Shown here: in pieces, positions 35,193 to 59,363 of the stretch
Layout: every line of letters starts with the position of its first letter
How positions within the stretch are numbered: position 1 is the stretch's first letter
NCBI GenBank assembly: GCA_963082975.1
Contig: OY720344.1
Span: 9,535,580-9,599,579 of the forward strand
DNA: 64,000 nt
Direction: 5' to 3'
Source of the DNA: Labia minor
Lineage: Eukaryota > Arthropoda > Insecta > Dermaptera > Spongiphoridae
Program-made: the position numbers and the translations under genes
Notes under the pieces: generated by a model
Told to the model about the DNA's origin: nothing
What the model saw: only the letters and a program-made list of their open reading frames with translations
The model's database searches: none

Positions 35193-47540
<12,348 letters not shown>

Positions 47541-47820
47541 AAGCTTATTCTTAATCAATTTTTTTATTTATAATAATTATTAATTTATTTAATTTTTTTA
47601 TTTAATTCTATTCTTGATTAGAAAAATAAAGATCTATATTTCTATAGAAATTACAAAAAAAAAAAAAAAAAAATATATATGCCTATATATAATTTTATGT
47701 ATATGTTCTTTTATTTTTATAAGATGGTTAGAATATTTATATTGCCATTTACTTTTCATGTATTAATATTGTTTGAATTATTATTGTTGTTTGGTAGGGT
47801 TAATTTTTTTCAATAAAAAT
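47541..47820 (+). terminator. FAS 3' untranslated region and poly(A) signals
   Basis: AATAAA at 47625-47630, 85 bp after the stop codon, and a second AATAAA at 47812-47817. Either could direct cleavage; an A-run at 47655 is genomic. Confidence 0.55.
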
Positions 47821-48426
47821 TAAGTGGTCGTTTTCTCATTTAATTATTCTTTACTTATTCCAACCTTATAAATCTCGAACATTGTTTTTGAAGTTAAATT
47901 ATTTTGTATTGTATTTAAATATATTGTATATATTATAAATTGGTGAGATACATTGTGTTTATTATTTAAATGATTTTTTTTTTAAATTATTTTTCAACTT
48001 TTAATAGGATAAAATAACATTATAATAAATTATGATAAATAATAAGAGACATTCTTCACATTCAAAGATTATAATTAAATCATTTATGTCATGAGATAAG
48101 TAGCAAATCATTCATTGGTCGCTGTTGTTGAATAAGGGAAGTCATAAGGGAAAATCATAAGTGACCACATAGTTGGTAGAGTTGAATATTGAAGATTGAA
48201 CGGGATACATCGATCTATCCTAATCGAAGAGAAAAAGATATCTTAATTATATTATGTCTCAATGAAGACGTAATTGAAATCAACATTAGAATGGACTTTC
48301 ATTTTTTTTTCTTCAAATAATTACATTATTTAAAAATTAAATGTCTTTAATTTAGTTTTATAATGTAAAGACATTTATGTTATGTTATGACCGTCGATTA
48401 TAGTGTTATGTATTATGTAACTATAT

Positions 48427-48580
48427 TTGAACTTCTTTTCTGGTAGTTTTTAATTCGATCATTATAGAACATTATTCGTTTAGATAATATTTAAATAATA
48501 TTTCATTTTAAAAGATAAATCAGCCCATGGTTGAAGACTGAAATTGTAATTTTCCTGGTGGCAATAATTATTTTAAATTA
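48427..48580 (+). repeat. direct repeat, family G, copy 1
   Basis: TTGAACTTCTTTTCTGGTAG to TTTTCCTGGTGGCAATAATT and TATTTTAAATTA. The same 155-bp sequence recurs 1.34 kb downstream in direct orientation. Confidence 0.8.
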
Positions 48581-49770
48581 TATTTAATTTATTTTTTGAT
48601 GTTTTTGCTTTTTTTTTTGTCACACCCAAAAAGGTGAAATGTATATGTGTATTTCTTAAATAATAATTTTTTTTTTTTTTGTGAATTTTAACTCAATGAA
48701 ACTTTACTTTATGTAAAAAAATAAACTAAACTAATTTTTAATACAACTTATCAAAGTAATTTAACATCTTTAAGTATTTTCTAGTAAAAAAAAAATTATT
48801 TAAATTTTAATTCAAGGGAAAAATTATCTATGTGAAGGTTCTGATGTGAAAATTGTTTTCTTTTTTAGTTATGCCAAGAAGTTAAGGTTTTTTATTTAAA
48901 TATAAATTGAATTTTAATATTTAAATTAATTTATAATTAAAAACAATTATTTTTTTATTTTTAATATAAGGTCTTTTGTAAAATTAATCATTAAAAAAAA
49001 ATAAAATTTATTAATAAAATAATCCTAAAATTTATTAATAAATATTTCTCTATTGATTGATTTTTTTTTCTCTGATTTTTCGAGTCAAATGTGATCTGAG
49101 ATCAGTAAATGTAAGATTATATAGTAATAAATTTCTATGTTCACAAATCGACTTTATTATTTTAATTCATTTATCTTTTAGATAAAGAATTTTTATCATC
49201 AAGTTTAAAAATAGTGAGAACTTTACTTATTAAAAATAACAAAAATCTAAAAAATCCACTATAAAGGAAAGTTTATTCATAATATTTACTAAAATATTAT
49301 ATTCATGTATATAAAATAAATAAACTTGGAAATAAAAAAAAAATTGCAATTTTATTAATAATACTATTATTTTTAGCAATTTATTTCATAAATAGCTTTT
49401 TTTTTTTTTGTTTCAAATTTTTCTCTTTTTTTATAATAGTATATAATATATATTTTATTATATATTATATTTATTTATTTATTTACAGAATTGCTTATTT
49501 TAATTTTTTTATATATGTATAACAATTTATTTATTTAATGATTTTTAATATGCTTTTGAAAACAATTTTATGTTTAATAATAAAACAATTTCGTTGTTTA
49601 AGATTTTCAAATATGTGTATCATGATAATTCTATCTAAAAAATATAAATCAATAATTGACTTTTTCCAGCAAATCGAAATCCGGTTCTTTTTTTATGTTT
49701 AAATACATAATAAACAGATTAAAAATTTTAAAATAAATCATTTTTTTTTATTTATTTATATTTCCGACGA

Positions 49771-49923
49771 TTGAACTTCTTTTCTGGTAGTTTTTAATAG
49801 AACAATAAAGACAAATTATTCGTTTAGATAATATTTAAATAAAATTTCATTTTAAAAGACAAATCAGTCCTGTGGTTGAGTTGAAAGTGTAATTTTCCTG
49901 GTGGCATTAATTATTTTAAATTA
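49771..49923 (+). repeat. direct repeat, family G, copy 2
   Basis: Matches 48427-48580 with scattered substitutions and small indels (ATTCGTTTAGATAATATTTA shared exactly). Confidence 0.8.
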
Positions 49924-50629
49924 AAACGGGGGGGGGGAGAGGATGCTTTATTAATTAAATTATTATTTATTATTGGTATTTTTATGCATTCCGAATAATA
50001 TGAATAAATTTGAGCTCCAAAATTTTAGAAATTTTTAAAAATAATTTTTTATTATTATTTATAAAATTTATAATTAAAATAAATAAACAAAACAATGGAT
50101 TCACATATTAAATTTATAAAATAATGTATTATTATAAAACATTCCATATACTCGTATTATAAATAAAATTATCATTATATTTATACGGAAACTTGGAGGG
50201 GTAATAAAATGAAATATGACTAGAATGATAAAATGTAATCTACGAAGTTCTTACTAATAATTTTAATCAACTTACAAGAAAAGACTCAATCGTCATTAAT
50301 CATTATTCAAAGAACTATTTTAATAATCTTTGCAAATTATTCACATGATAATTTAAGCTTTCGTTAATGCATTTTTTAAATATAATAGTGTGATATGTAG
50401 AATTAAATATAAAGCATTTTTTTTAATTTTTTTTTTTCATTTAAGATGCTTTTGATACTAGAATATTTTATTTTCTCCCTTAAATTTAGAAAATAAAAAA
50501 TCTAATTTTTTACTAAATTTTATATGAATATTACATAATATTTTTACAATATTTATATATTTATAAATGTTTATATACTACTATGAATAATAATAGTAAC
50601 AGCAAAACAATATATATTCTTTAAATATA

Positions 50630-50670
<41 letters not shown>

Positions 50671-53168
50671 TTATCTTTATATTTATATATTTATATCTTT
50701 TTATATTTATATATTATATTTAATTTTAAAATATTGTTTGTTTTTTTTTACTCGTAATTTAATATACCCGTGAATCGATTTATTTGGAATGCTATCAATT
50801 TTTTTGTTCTTTTTTTTTTTACTTCAAATTTTATATATAAATATAAAGATATAATTAAGTTATGTTAATTAATGAAATATTACAAAATATAGAAATTAGA
50901 AATAATTAAAGATTCGCTTTTTCGATTAGAAATCTAATAAGATATATTTTTATCTTTATATATTCAAATTTGTCAACTATAATATAAAGTATTGTCAATA
51001 TATATGTAAGTATATATTTTAATGTGTATTTCTTTTTTTTTAATATTTATTTTATGTTTTTTGAAGTTTCGAAAATATGAAAGATTTTTTTTTATTAATT
51101 AATTAAGGGGTAATTCAAGAAATATTTTGAAAGGTTTTGGGTTCAATTATGAATGATTATGATGAAAAATCAAAAAAAAAATGTAGGTAATAGTTTCATT
51201 GAATGAACGGTAAATATTCCAACCTATTCATAAAACCATTTTGTCACTTTATTCGAAAATACGAATCCAAAAGTGTAATGAAAAATAAAAACAAACGTAA
51301 AGAAATTGAAACAATTTTTTCCTTTTTAAATTATTAAATAATTATTAATCTAAAATGCAAATTGCTCGTTTGCTGTTAATTTGTTAAGAGAACGTTATTA
51401 TCACTTAACTTTAAATTTATAGTGTTGTAAAGTTATATCAGGAAACTAATGAATTTTTCTATTATATCAATTGAAAACATTCAATTGAGATCTGAAACTT
51501 AGTACTCGTTTAGATGTTAACTTTTTTGTTTTTTTTATAAGCGAAAATTATCCCGAATGTTTTCAGTTATCATTTTAATTGAAAATTTAAAACGAATTAA
51601 TTTAACATTTTTATAAGAGAGGATAGTTTTATAAATTCAAAAAATATTTTAATTATTTCAAGTTGATAATTAAATATTTGTATTAAAATTAGATTTTGTT
51701 TAATTAACAAAAATACAAAACTTAAAAAAAAAATTCAAACATGATTTTGTTTGGTTACTTTTTATCTTAAATTAAGTTTTATTATCATTTTAAATTTTCA
51801 TTAAAGTGTATAATTTAATTTAATCAATATTTTATTAATTCCAAGTAAAAATGTAAATTAAGAATATATATATATATATGATTTTACTCTTTCCAATTCA
51901 TGTACTTGAATAAATATATTGTAACATTATACTGGTATATGAAACTATTCACTCGGTATGCAATGTAATCTAAACTAATGAAATTTAATTTAGCTCAATG
52001 AAATAATAGATCCTGTGATGAATTGATATTATAATCATATTCAATTTTTGATATATAAATATACTTGTTGTTTATCAATTGCGGATTATAATAATAATTG
52101 TATATTTGATTGTTTTTACATTCTGGCAGGATAATGATATTCCATTAAATTTATTATTTCGAAAGATTAGGTAAAATCTCTTGATAAAACTATTAATCAA
52201 TTGTGTATAAATGTTAAATATATCGAATGATAGATTATATAAGCTTTTTATGAAATTTTTAAAATGCCGTTGAAAAATATTAAAGCAGATAAAAATATTA
52301 GTTTAATGAATAAATGATTCAAGAATACCTAAATAAAGCATTTATGATGTTGGATTAAATATTCCTTGGTGAAAAATCTTTCTTATTATGTGCTTGAATA
52401 AAAAATATTTATAAAACTTTATATTATAGTGACTAAGAACTTTAAATATTTTACTAATGTAGAATTCAATTTACATTAATTATAATCAACAAAATGTTTC
52501 TAACAGCGTTCATTTAGAGTCATTTTCGTTTATTTTCTTTATTTTTTTTTATTTTTTATTTTTCTTTATAATTTATTTTACAATTTTACATGAATAACTG
52601 ATCAATTAACCTGGTTATAAGAAGATAACCAGCATTTTGAAATAAGCCACAATTTTTTATTTATTTAATTTTCTAATTATTTATATATTTATTGTTTAGA
52701 ATCGAGTTTTTATCTCGAAAGTGTTTTGCAAAATTGTAAATAGTTTTCAAAATAACTAAAAATTAATTTCGTTTATACCTTTTTTTATAAACTATAAATA
52801 CTTATATACAATTTTTAACTGTTATTTTAAATCTTTGTGTTTTTTTTTTAATTTATTATTTTAAATTAATAAAAAAATTATTTATTTTTTTATGATTATA
52901 GGGGAGAGGAAAAAAAGGTATTTTGTATTTTTTTTTATCTTTCTGGTGGAAGATGTATTATTATTATTATTAGGAGGTCAGTAGCCAAGATTAATAGCGT
53001 CAATATCTTGTATAATTTTATTTTTAATTTTCTTTTATTAAAAATAAAATCAATCGAAAAAAAACAATAAATTAAAATTTATTAATTACTTTTTACTTTT
53101 TTTTCTCGTCAAAATTAAATAATAATAAAAACACATTAATTTTTTCACCCATCTCTCTTCTTTTATTT

Positions 53169-53208
<40 letters not shown>

Positions 53209-54021
53209 AATTACTTTTGAAACTTACATAATATAATATATATATATATAAATAATAATAATCTATTTTCAATATAAAAAATGATTATATAATATATATA
53301 ATTAATAAATAATATATAATAAATAAAATTAAAATTTATTTGCCTTTCAAGTAATAAGTGAATGATGACGTCTGGTGAAAATTTTTTTCTTGAAAAGCAA
53401 TAATATACATATACTACTATAGATTTGGATAAAGTTCTTTTTAGAGAACACTTGATAATAATTATAATTAATAATGTTGAAAAAATTTCATTCGAATTTA
53501 AGATATAAAAAAACTTTAAAAATTAATTAAAAATTGATTTAACTAAATTATTATCCCATCTTTGAAAAAATATATTTTGTTTATATTATCCGTATTATTA
53601 ATTTGATTATTAATATAAATTATATATATTATATTATATTACATTTTAAAATTTAATTAATATTTAAATTTATTTATTATAATAGTAATAAAAACTCCAC
53701 AAAAATGTAACAAACAAATTGAAAAAACAAAAAAAAAAAAAAAAATTATGATGCAGTTTCTCTTGGATACCAAATTAGAGACTTAATAAAAAATAAAGAT
53801 AGTAAAAATATCTATCGATTTAAACTAATTTTGTTTGGGCTGTTTTTGAGAAAATTACAAGAAATTATAAAATAACTCGAGATAAAATAAGCATAAAAGT
53901 TTCGATTAAATTCAATTTTAACGCAAATGTTTCTTTAAAATATTACATAAAGTTTGACATAAACGCACACAGGTCAATTCCTAAAAATTAAATAAAACAT
54001 GTATATTAATATGTATTAGAC

Positions 54022-54174
54022 CAGTCATTATTTTTTGTGCCATGCCCCACATAAGCCTTTCTAATATTTTTATGCCCCCTATGTAACATATACATAATTT
54101 TTAATATTAAAAAGGGTTAAACTCTTGTTGAGACCATTTTCGAATTGCCCCCATTACAATCAAATTTCTCCCTG
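54022..54174. mobile_element. probable small hAT-type MITE
   Basis: A 153-bp segment starting CAG and ending CTG with TATTAGAC on both sides (54014-54021, 54175-54182); the match extends to TGTATTAGACCA. GCCATGCCCC and TTGCCCCC lie inside in opposite sense. Terminal inverted repeats are weak, so the call rests mainly on the duplication. Confidence 0.55.
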
Positions 54175-54182
54175 TATTAGAC

Positions 54183-57100
54183 CAAATAGAATTTTCTTTA
54201 TTCAGTATTTTTAGACAATCTTAACACAAGTATACATTTGTAAAGGAAAATAATAAAATGCCTATTATCGTTTCAATTAAATTATAATACTACAAGAAAA
54301 AAATTTTTTTTTTTTTTGGAATGTTAATCTAATAAAAACATCTTCGAAGATTTTTATCATGATAATAATAATCGTGAAACTTAAGAAGATGAGAACAAAA
54401 GAGTATAAACAAAAGTAGGCAATTGTAAAATATCATTGATAAGTGACTTTCGGAGTTTCAGAATTTTTATCAAAAAGTTGCTTTAAATTTTCTTTGAATA
54501 GATTATATTAAATTAATTTTAGGTTTATATGGAAATATTTCATTTGGAAACACTGCGCTTAATTTTTATTTTCTTTTTTTATTTTTCTTATAATTTTATC
54601 TTTAACAAAAACATCTATAAGTAAATATTATATATATAATTTAAAGAGTAGTTTCCTTTATATAACTAAAAAAATATATAAAAATTATATATAAATAATT
54701 ATTTATGAAAAGATTAAATTTTCTAATAAAAAAAAAAATTTTTTAAATAAAAATAGAAAAATAATTTTGAAAAAGTTTATAACTTGATTTGAATTAAAGT
54801 ACAATTAATAGTACCTAATATATTTATTAATACAATTTTTAACTAAAATAAAAAAATATTTATATTTTTTCATATTTTAAAATAAACAAATTTAATAATA
54901 AAAATGTTAAATTAAGGAAATGATGTTAAGGGTTTAAAATAAAAAAAATAGTTTCAATATTTGAAGCTTATATGAATATAATTATTTGAATATGTCTTAA
55001 TAAAAAAATTTCTTTAACTTAAAAAAAAAAAAAAATTATTCAAAAAAATGTATGTATTTCACAAAAAGTAAGAAATCTTATATTTGGTTCTTATTTTAGA
55101 AGTTAAATATTAATTTTAAAAAATAATTATATATATTTACTATATGAATAAATATGTTTATATATTAGATAGAAATTTTTGCTGAGTATAAATAAAAATC
55201 CAATAAAATTAAATATTTTTTTTTTTTATTTATTCTCAAATCAAAATTTTCTATTTTGTATGTTAATTTGAGTTTAATTTATTTACAATTTTGCAAAATT
55301 ATCAAGTTTCAAATTTTAAAGAAAATTTTATTTATTTTTACTATTCATTCAATTGACTCATCTGTTTTGGACGATTTTGTAAATATAATATATATGTATA
55401 TGTAGGTATATGTATATATATACATATATATACTTTTAAGATGAAAATGTAACAAAGTTTTATTGCAAATATTTATAAGGATTTATATTAGTTTTTTATT
55501 TTATATTTTTTTTTTATCAACATTCCAATTTAATAATTGATAGAAAATGTGATTCGATCTCTTCTACTTCCATTATTTTTTAATTCGTTTTGAGTTTCTA
55601 ATAGTATTAAATACATTTTTTTTAGTCTAATTAAATTTTCCAAAATTAATTTGAATAGAAAAAAAAATTGTCACGGCACATAATTGATTCTTTTTTCTTA
55701 AAAATAATATTTAATATTTATCAAATAAAGAAAAAAAAAACAATCAATTTTAATGAAATATATTTTATATATATTTTTTTTTTGTAATTTGAAATGAGTG
55801 GCGTCTATAAGCGATGCAAGCACATTCTTATATGTTATATGTTGTTCATGAATTGATAATATAAGTAAATAAAATGAAAATTTATAAAAAAAAAACTTAA
55901 TAATAATATTTTATAAATCAATCTATCAAATAATAATTTATTATTGAATGTTTTAGTTATTGATTTGATTTGGAAACTTAGGCGAAGTAAGATCACCATA
56001 TTTGTATTTAGGAATGAATTAATGTGTATGAATTAGATAATTTTCCTATTTACTGAATTTATTAAGTAAATATTTTTCATAATTTTTTAAATGTTTTAAT
56101 TTATTTTTTAATAGTACTACTATAATAATTTCTGATTAATTAAAAAGGAATATTTTTTTATTTATTCTATGTAATTTTAATAAATTATGTAAACAAAAAT
56201 GAAAATTTATCGTATTAATGAAAAACACGTAATAAGAATAATTTTAAATTAAGTACTCTGTCAAGTTTTAAGTTTTTTTTTTTTTTTTTTTTTTATATAT
56301 ATATATAATTTTCGGCTTTACCCTTGATAGTGTAGTTAACTCAAGTTGAGATGAAAAAAAACTTCTGATGAAGATCAAATGTTTATAAAGCAAATAATTT
56401 AATAAATTTGAATCTTCATTGGGTAATTAATTCAAAATTATTCTTAATAATTCTTTATATTTTTATAAATTTTAAAATATAATTATTTTTTGTAGGTATC
56501 TCAATATCAGAAAACCATAAAAGTATATGAACAATTTGAGCATTAAATTTTATTGTTATTATAATAAAATTAAATAATTTCTAATATCAATAATCATGAA
56601 CAAATTTTCATCTTAATTTTTGTTGTTTTTCAATCCTAAGTGAAAATAACTTTATATAACTTCTCTTCTAAATTTCATTCTGTGCATTTATAATGATAAT
56701 AATAATTATAATAATACAAACCGTGGTTATTTTATATGTAGAACATCATATTTTATATAATTTTTATTAATAATAATATAAAGATTATTTTCTTATATAT
56801 ATATTTCTCATATCCATAGTTCATTTAGTTTGTCCTGCTTGTAGTAACTAAGACGACGTCTCCTCACCAATTAATAAATAATAAATTAAAATTAAATTAT
56901 ATTTTCACAAAGCAGATGAAACATACTTCAATTTGAACTGGAATTAAAAATTATTATTTAAGTTAATTGCATATTTTTAAATTAATTTTATTGTCTCACT
57001 TTCTTGCTATTTATTTTTGATTTATTAATTCTAATATTGCTTATTTCATGAGAGCTCATACCTCTTTTTGAATGTATTTATTCTAAGTTCAAGAAATTTT

Positions 57101-58601
57101 ATTTAGATTTAGCACCAACAGATAGAAAATTTCATTCCTATTATTAAATTTCAGTTCAAATATCAATATTGCTATGTTCAATTATTTTTTTTTTAACATT
57201 ATTAAAGATCATATCTTCACTGAAACATTTCAATCGTTTTTTTTTTGGTCTAAATAACAATAATATTACAATAACTAATAGAAAAAAAAAAACATATTAA
57301 GCTTTCTTTAAAAAAAAAAAAAAAATTATTAATATTAAAATGATCTATTTTCTTTATGGAAAATAATCGATTAATGGCCAACCTTACATTTTGGAAATAT
57401 TTCATTAACTTGAATAAAAAAATAACAATATTAATATTTTCATCAAATAATTTTTTTTTAAGTTAAAATAATATTTTCATTTTATTTTCAATGTATTCTA
57501 ATAAAAACTGTGCAATTTATATTTTTATGCTTAAAACTTGGTGAACGATAGTAACATTTTATATTCTATTTTTAAAAATATTTTAATTACTTATTTATTT
57601 ATTTATTTTAAATATTTATTGTCAAGAACAATATATAATTCTCTTTATATTTTTTTTATCTCATTTTAATACAAAAAAAAAATGATTAATTGTATTTTAA
57701 TGAATTTTTAATATTTTATTTAGAAAGAGAGAAAAAAATTAAATAAAAAGTTAGAAAATTATGGTTATTCCAATTTAATCAGATTTATTTTTAATTTTTT
57801 TAATTTTTCTTCAAATTCTTGTATCTGTTGGCCCCAATTTTTTTATTTGTTTTTCTAACTTTTTAATTATTTAATTGCACAATTATATTTTTTTGATTTC
57901 AATAAAATCATTAATTTAAAAATCTATTATGAATATATTATATAAATTACACTGTTTTTACTAGATTGAATTGAAAATTGACCAATAATGAGCATTTTAA
58001 TAAGAATATTGTTGTTTTATTTTTTGATTATTCATCTGGAATCTTTTAATAGAACAGATAAAACTAAGAAGAAAGATTTTAGGTAAATAAATATATAAAA
58101 ACTATAAATATAATTTAAATCCTAAAAATATGTAGATAAATAATTAAATCAATATTTAATAATTTTTGTATTAATCATTATAATTAAATGTTTATATTTT
58201 GAAGGATCAAATGTTATGTATTTTTTTTTTTGGGTAATCAATTTCAAAGATTAATAAAGTTATTTCGAATATTGTACAAGACTTGATTTTTTGATCATTT
58301 ATGGAAAAAAACAATCAAATCTTTATTCTTAGTTTCTTATCTTAAAATATTATATATTAAATGTTCTATTACCTTTTACATTTGGTTCAGGTATCTATTA
58401 AAATAATCAAAACCATCGAAAATGAATATTAATTATTATAATTAAATTACATAGGTTGGAATAAAAAATGAGATGCGATATGATATATAAAATGATTGAA
58501 ATTACAAATCAATTATGTGCCTTGTCATTCGTTCATTTTTTATAATAATTTAATTTAATAATTTTATACACTTTTTGATTTTTGTTTGATGTAAGAAAAA
58601 G
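54183..58601. other. AT-rich intergenic stretch downstream of eag
   Basis: No gene or repeat family recognised. A TATATG-rich tract lies at 55386-55434 and a long T tract at 56272-56294. On the minus strand AATAAA at 58327-58322, about 275 bp after the eag stop, is a plausible poly(A) signal. Confidence 0.5.
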
Positions 58602-59363
58602 TTAAAGAAATTCCCTAGTACGTCGAAAGGGCCTTTTGTCCTCTTCAATATGGGAGGGCGATCCCACAATAGGGGTCAGTTCGGTATCCTCTGGTGAGCA
58701 CTTTGGGGCTGGTCCTGGAGGAATTTGTTGAAGGGAGGCGGATATTAAAGATTGCGTTGTCGGTGGAGGTTCCGGCGCTTTCGTTCTCGATTTACTTCTC
58801 CTCTTTCTGCTAACGACTGTCATGGTGGCTGCCGTTGTCGTAGACGGCATCAACGGCTGATCACCTGGATTTGGTGGGGTGCTTGGCGTTGTATTTGTAC
58901 TCGCTAATCGATTGATTATATCGCCAATCATGTCCTCAAGGCGGGTCATTTTTTGATTGAGTTTTTGAACCTCGAGTCGAATGTCCACTTTTAAATCCAT
59001 TAACGTGGAGAGGATTTCTTTATACTCTACAGGAGGGAGATGAGTGGTATGAATATACGTGGAAGATGTGCTTTCACCATCGACACGCACTAAGGCTTTG
59101 GATTCCACAGGAAGAACTTCCGGTGCCGAGGTAGTCGCCGTAGGGACTGTTGTCGTTGCTGTTGTAGTTATTGTCACTTTTTTGTCACTCTCCATAGATT
59201 CATTTATCGTTTCTTGTCGTGTAATACTAGATATGGATGCGGTGGCAGTGGGCATCTTTTGCAATTTTGGAAATACTTTATTGCCTGTGCCATTGGATGA
59301 TACAGACGATGAAGCCATTGACATTGATGGAGTCGTTGAAGAGAGGACAAGAGCTGTTTTCTC
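58602..59363 (-). CDS. eag last exon with tetramerising coiled coil
   Basis: 253 codons plus stop, starting [19 protein letters not shown]. After a Thr/Val/Ala-rich stretch comes the tetramerising coiled coil, [19 protein letters not shown] followed by [17 protein letters not shown], with heptad Leu/Ile/Met spacing. A proline-rich tail ends RRTREFL. The coiled coil sets subfamily-specific subunit assembly. Confidence 0.92.
   Translation of the reverse strand, partial: EKTALVLSSTTPSMSMASSSVSSNGTGNKVFPKLQKMPTATASISSITRQETINESMESDKKVTITTTATTTVPTATTSAPEVLPVESKALVRVDGESTSSTYIHTTHLPPVEYKEILSTLMDLKVDIRLEVQKLNQKMTRLEDMIGDIINRLASTNTTPSTPPNPGDQPLMPSTTTAATMTVVSRKRRSKSRTKAPEPPPTTQSLISASLQQIPPGPAPKCSPEDTELTPIVGSPSHIEEDKRPFRRTREFL

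Larger units (their letters stand above)
47821..54013. other. AT-rich intergenic stretch between FAS and eag
   Basis: No gene seen over this stretch. It contains a duplicated 155-bp segment (separate entry), a run of nine G at about 49928-49936, and TA microsatellites at 50638-50668 and 53172-53206. Confidence 0.55.
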
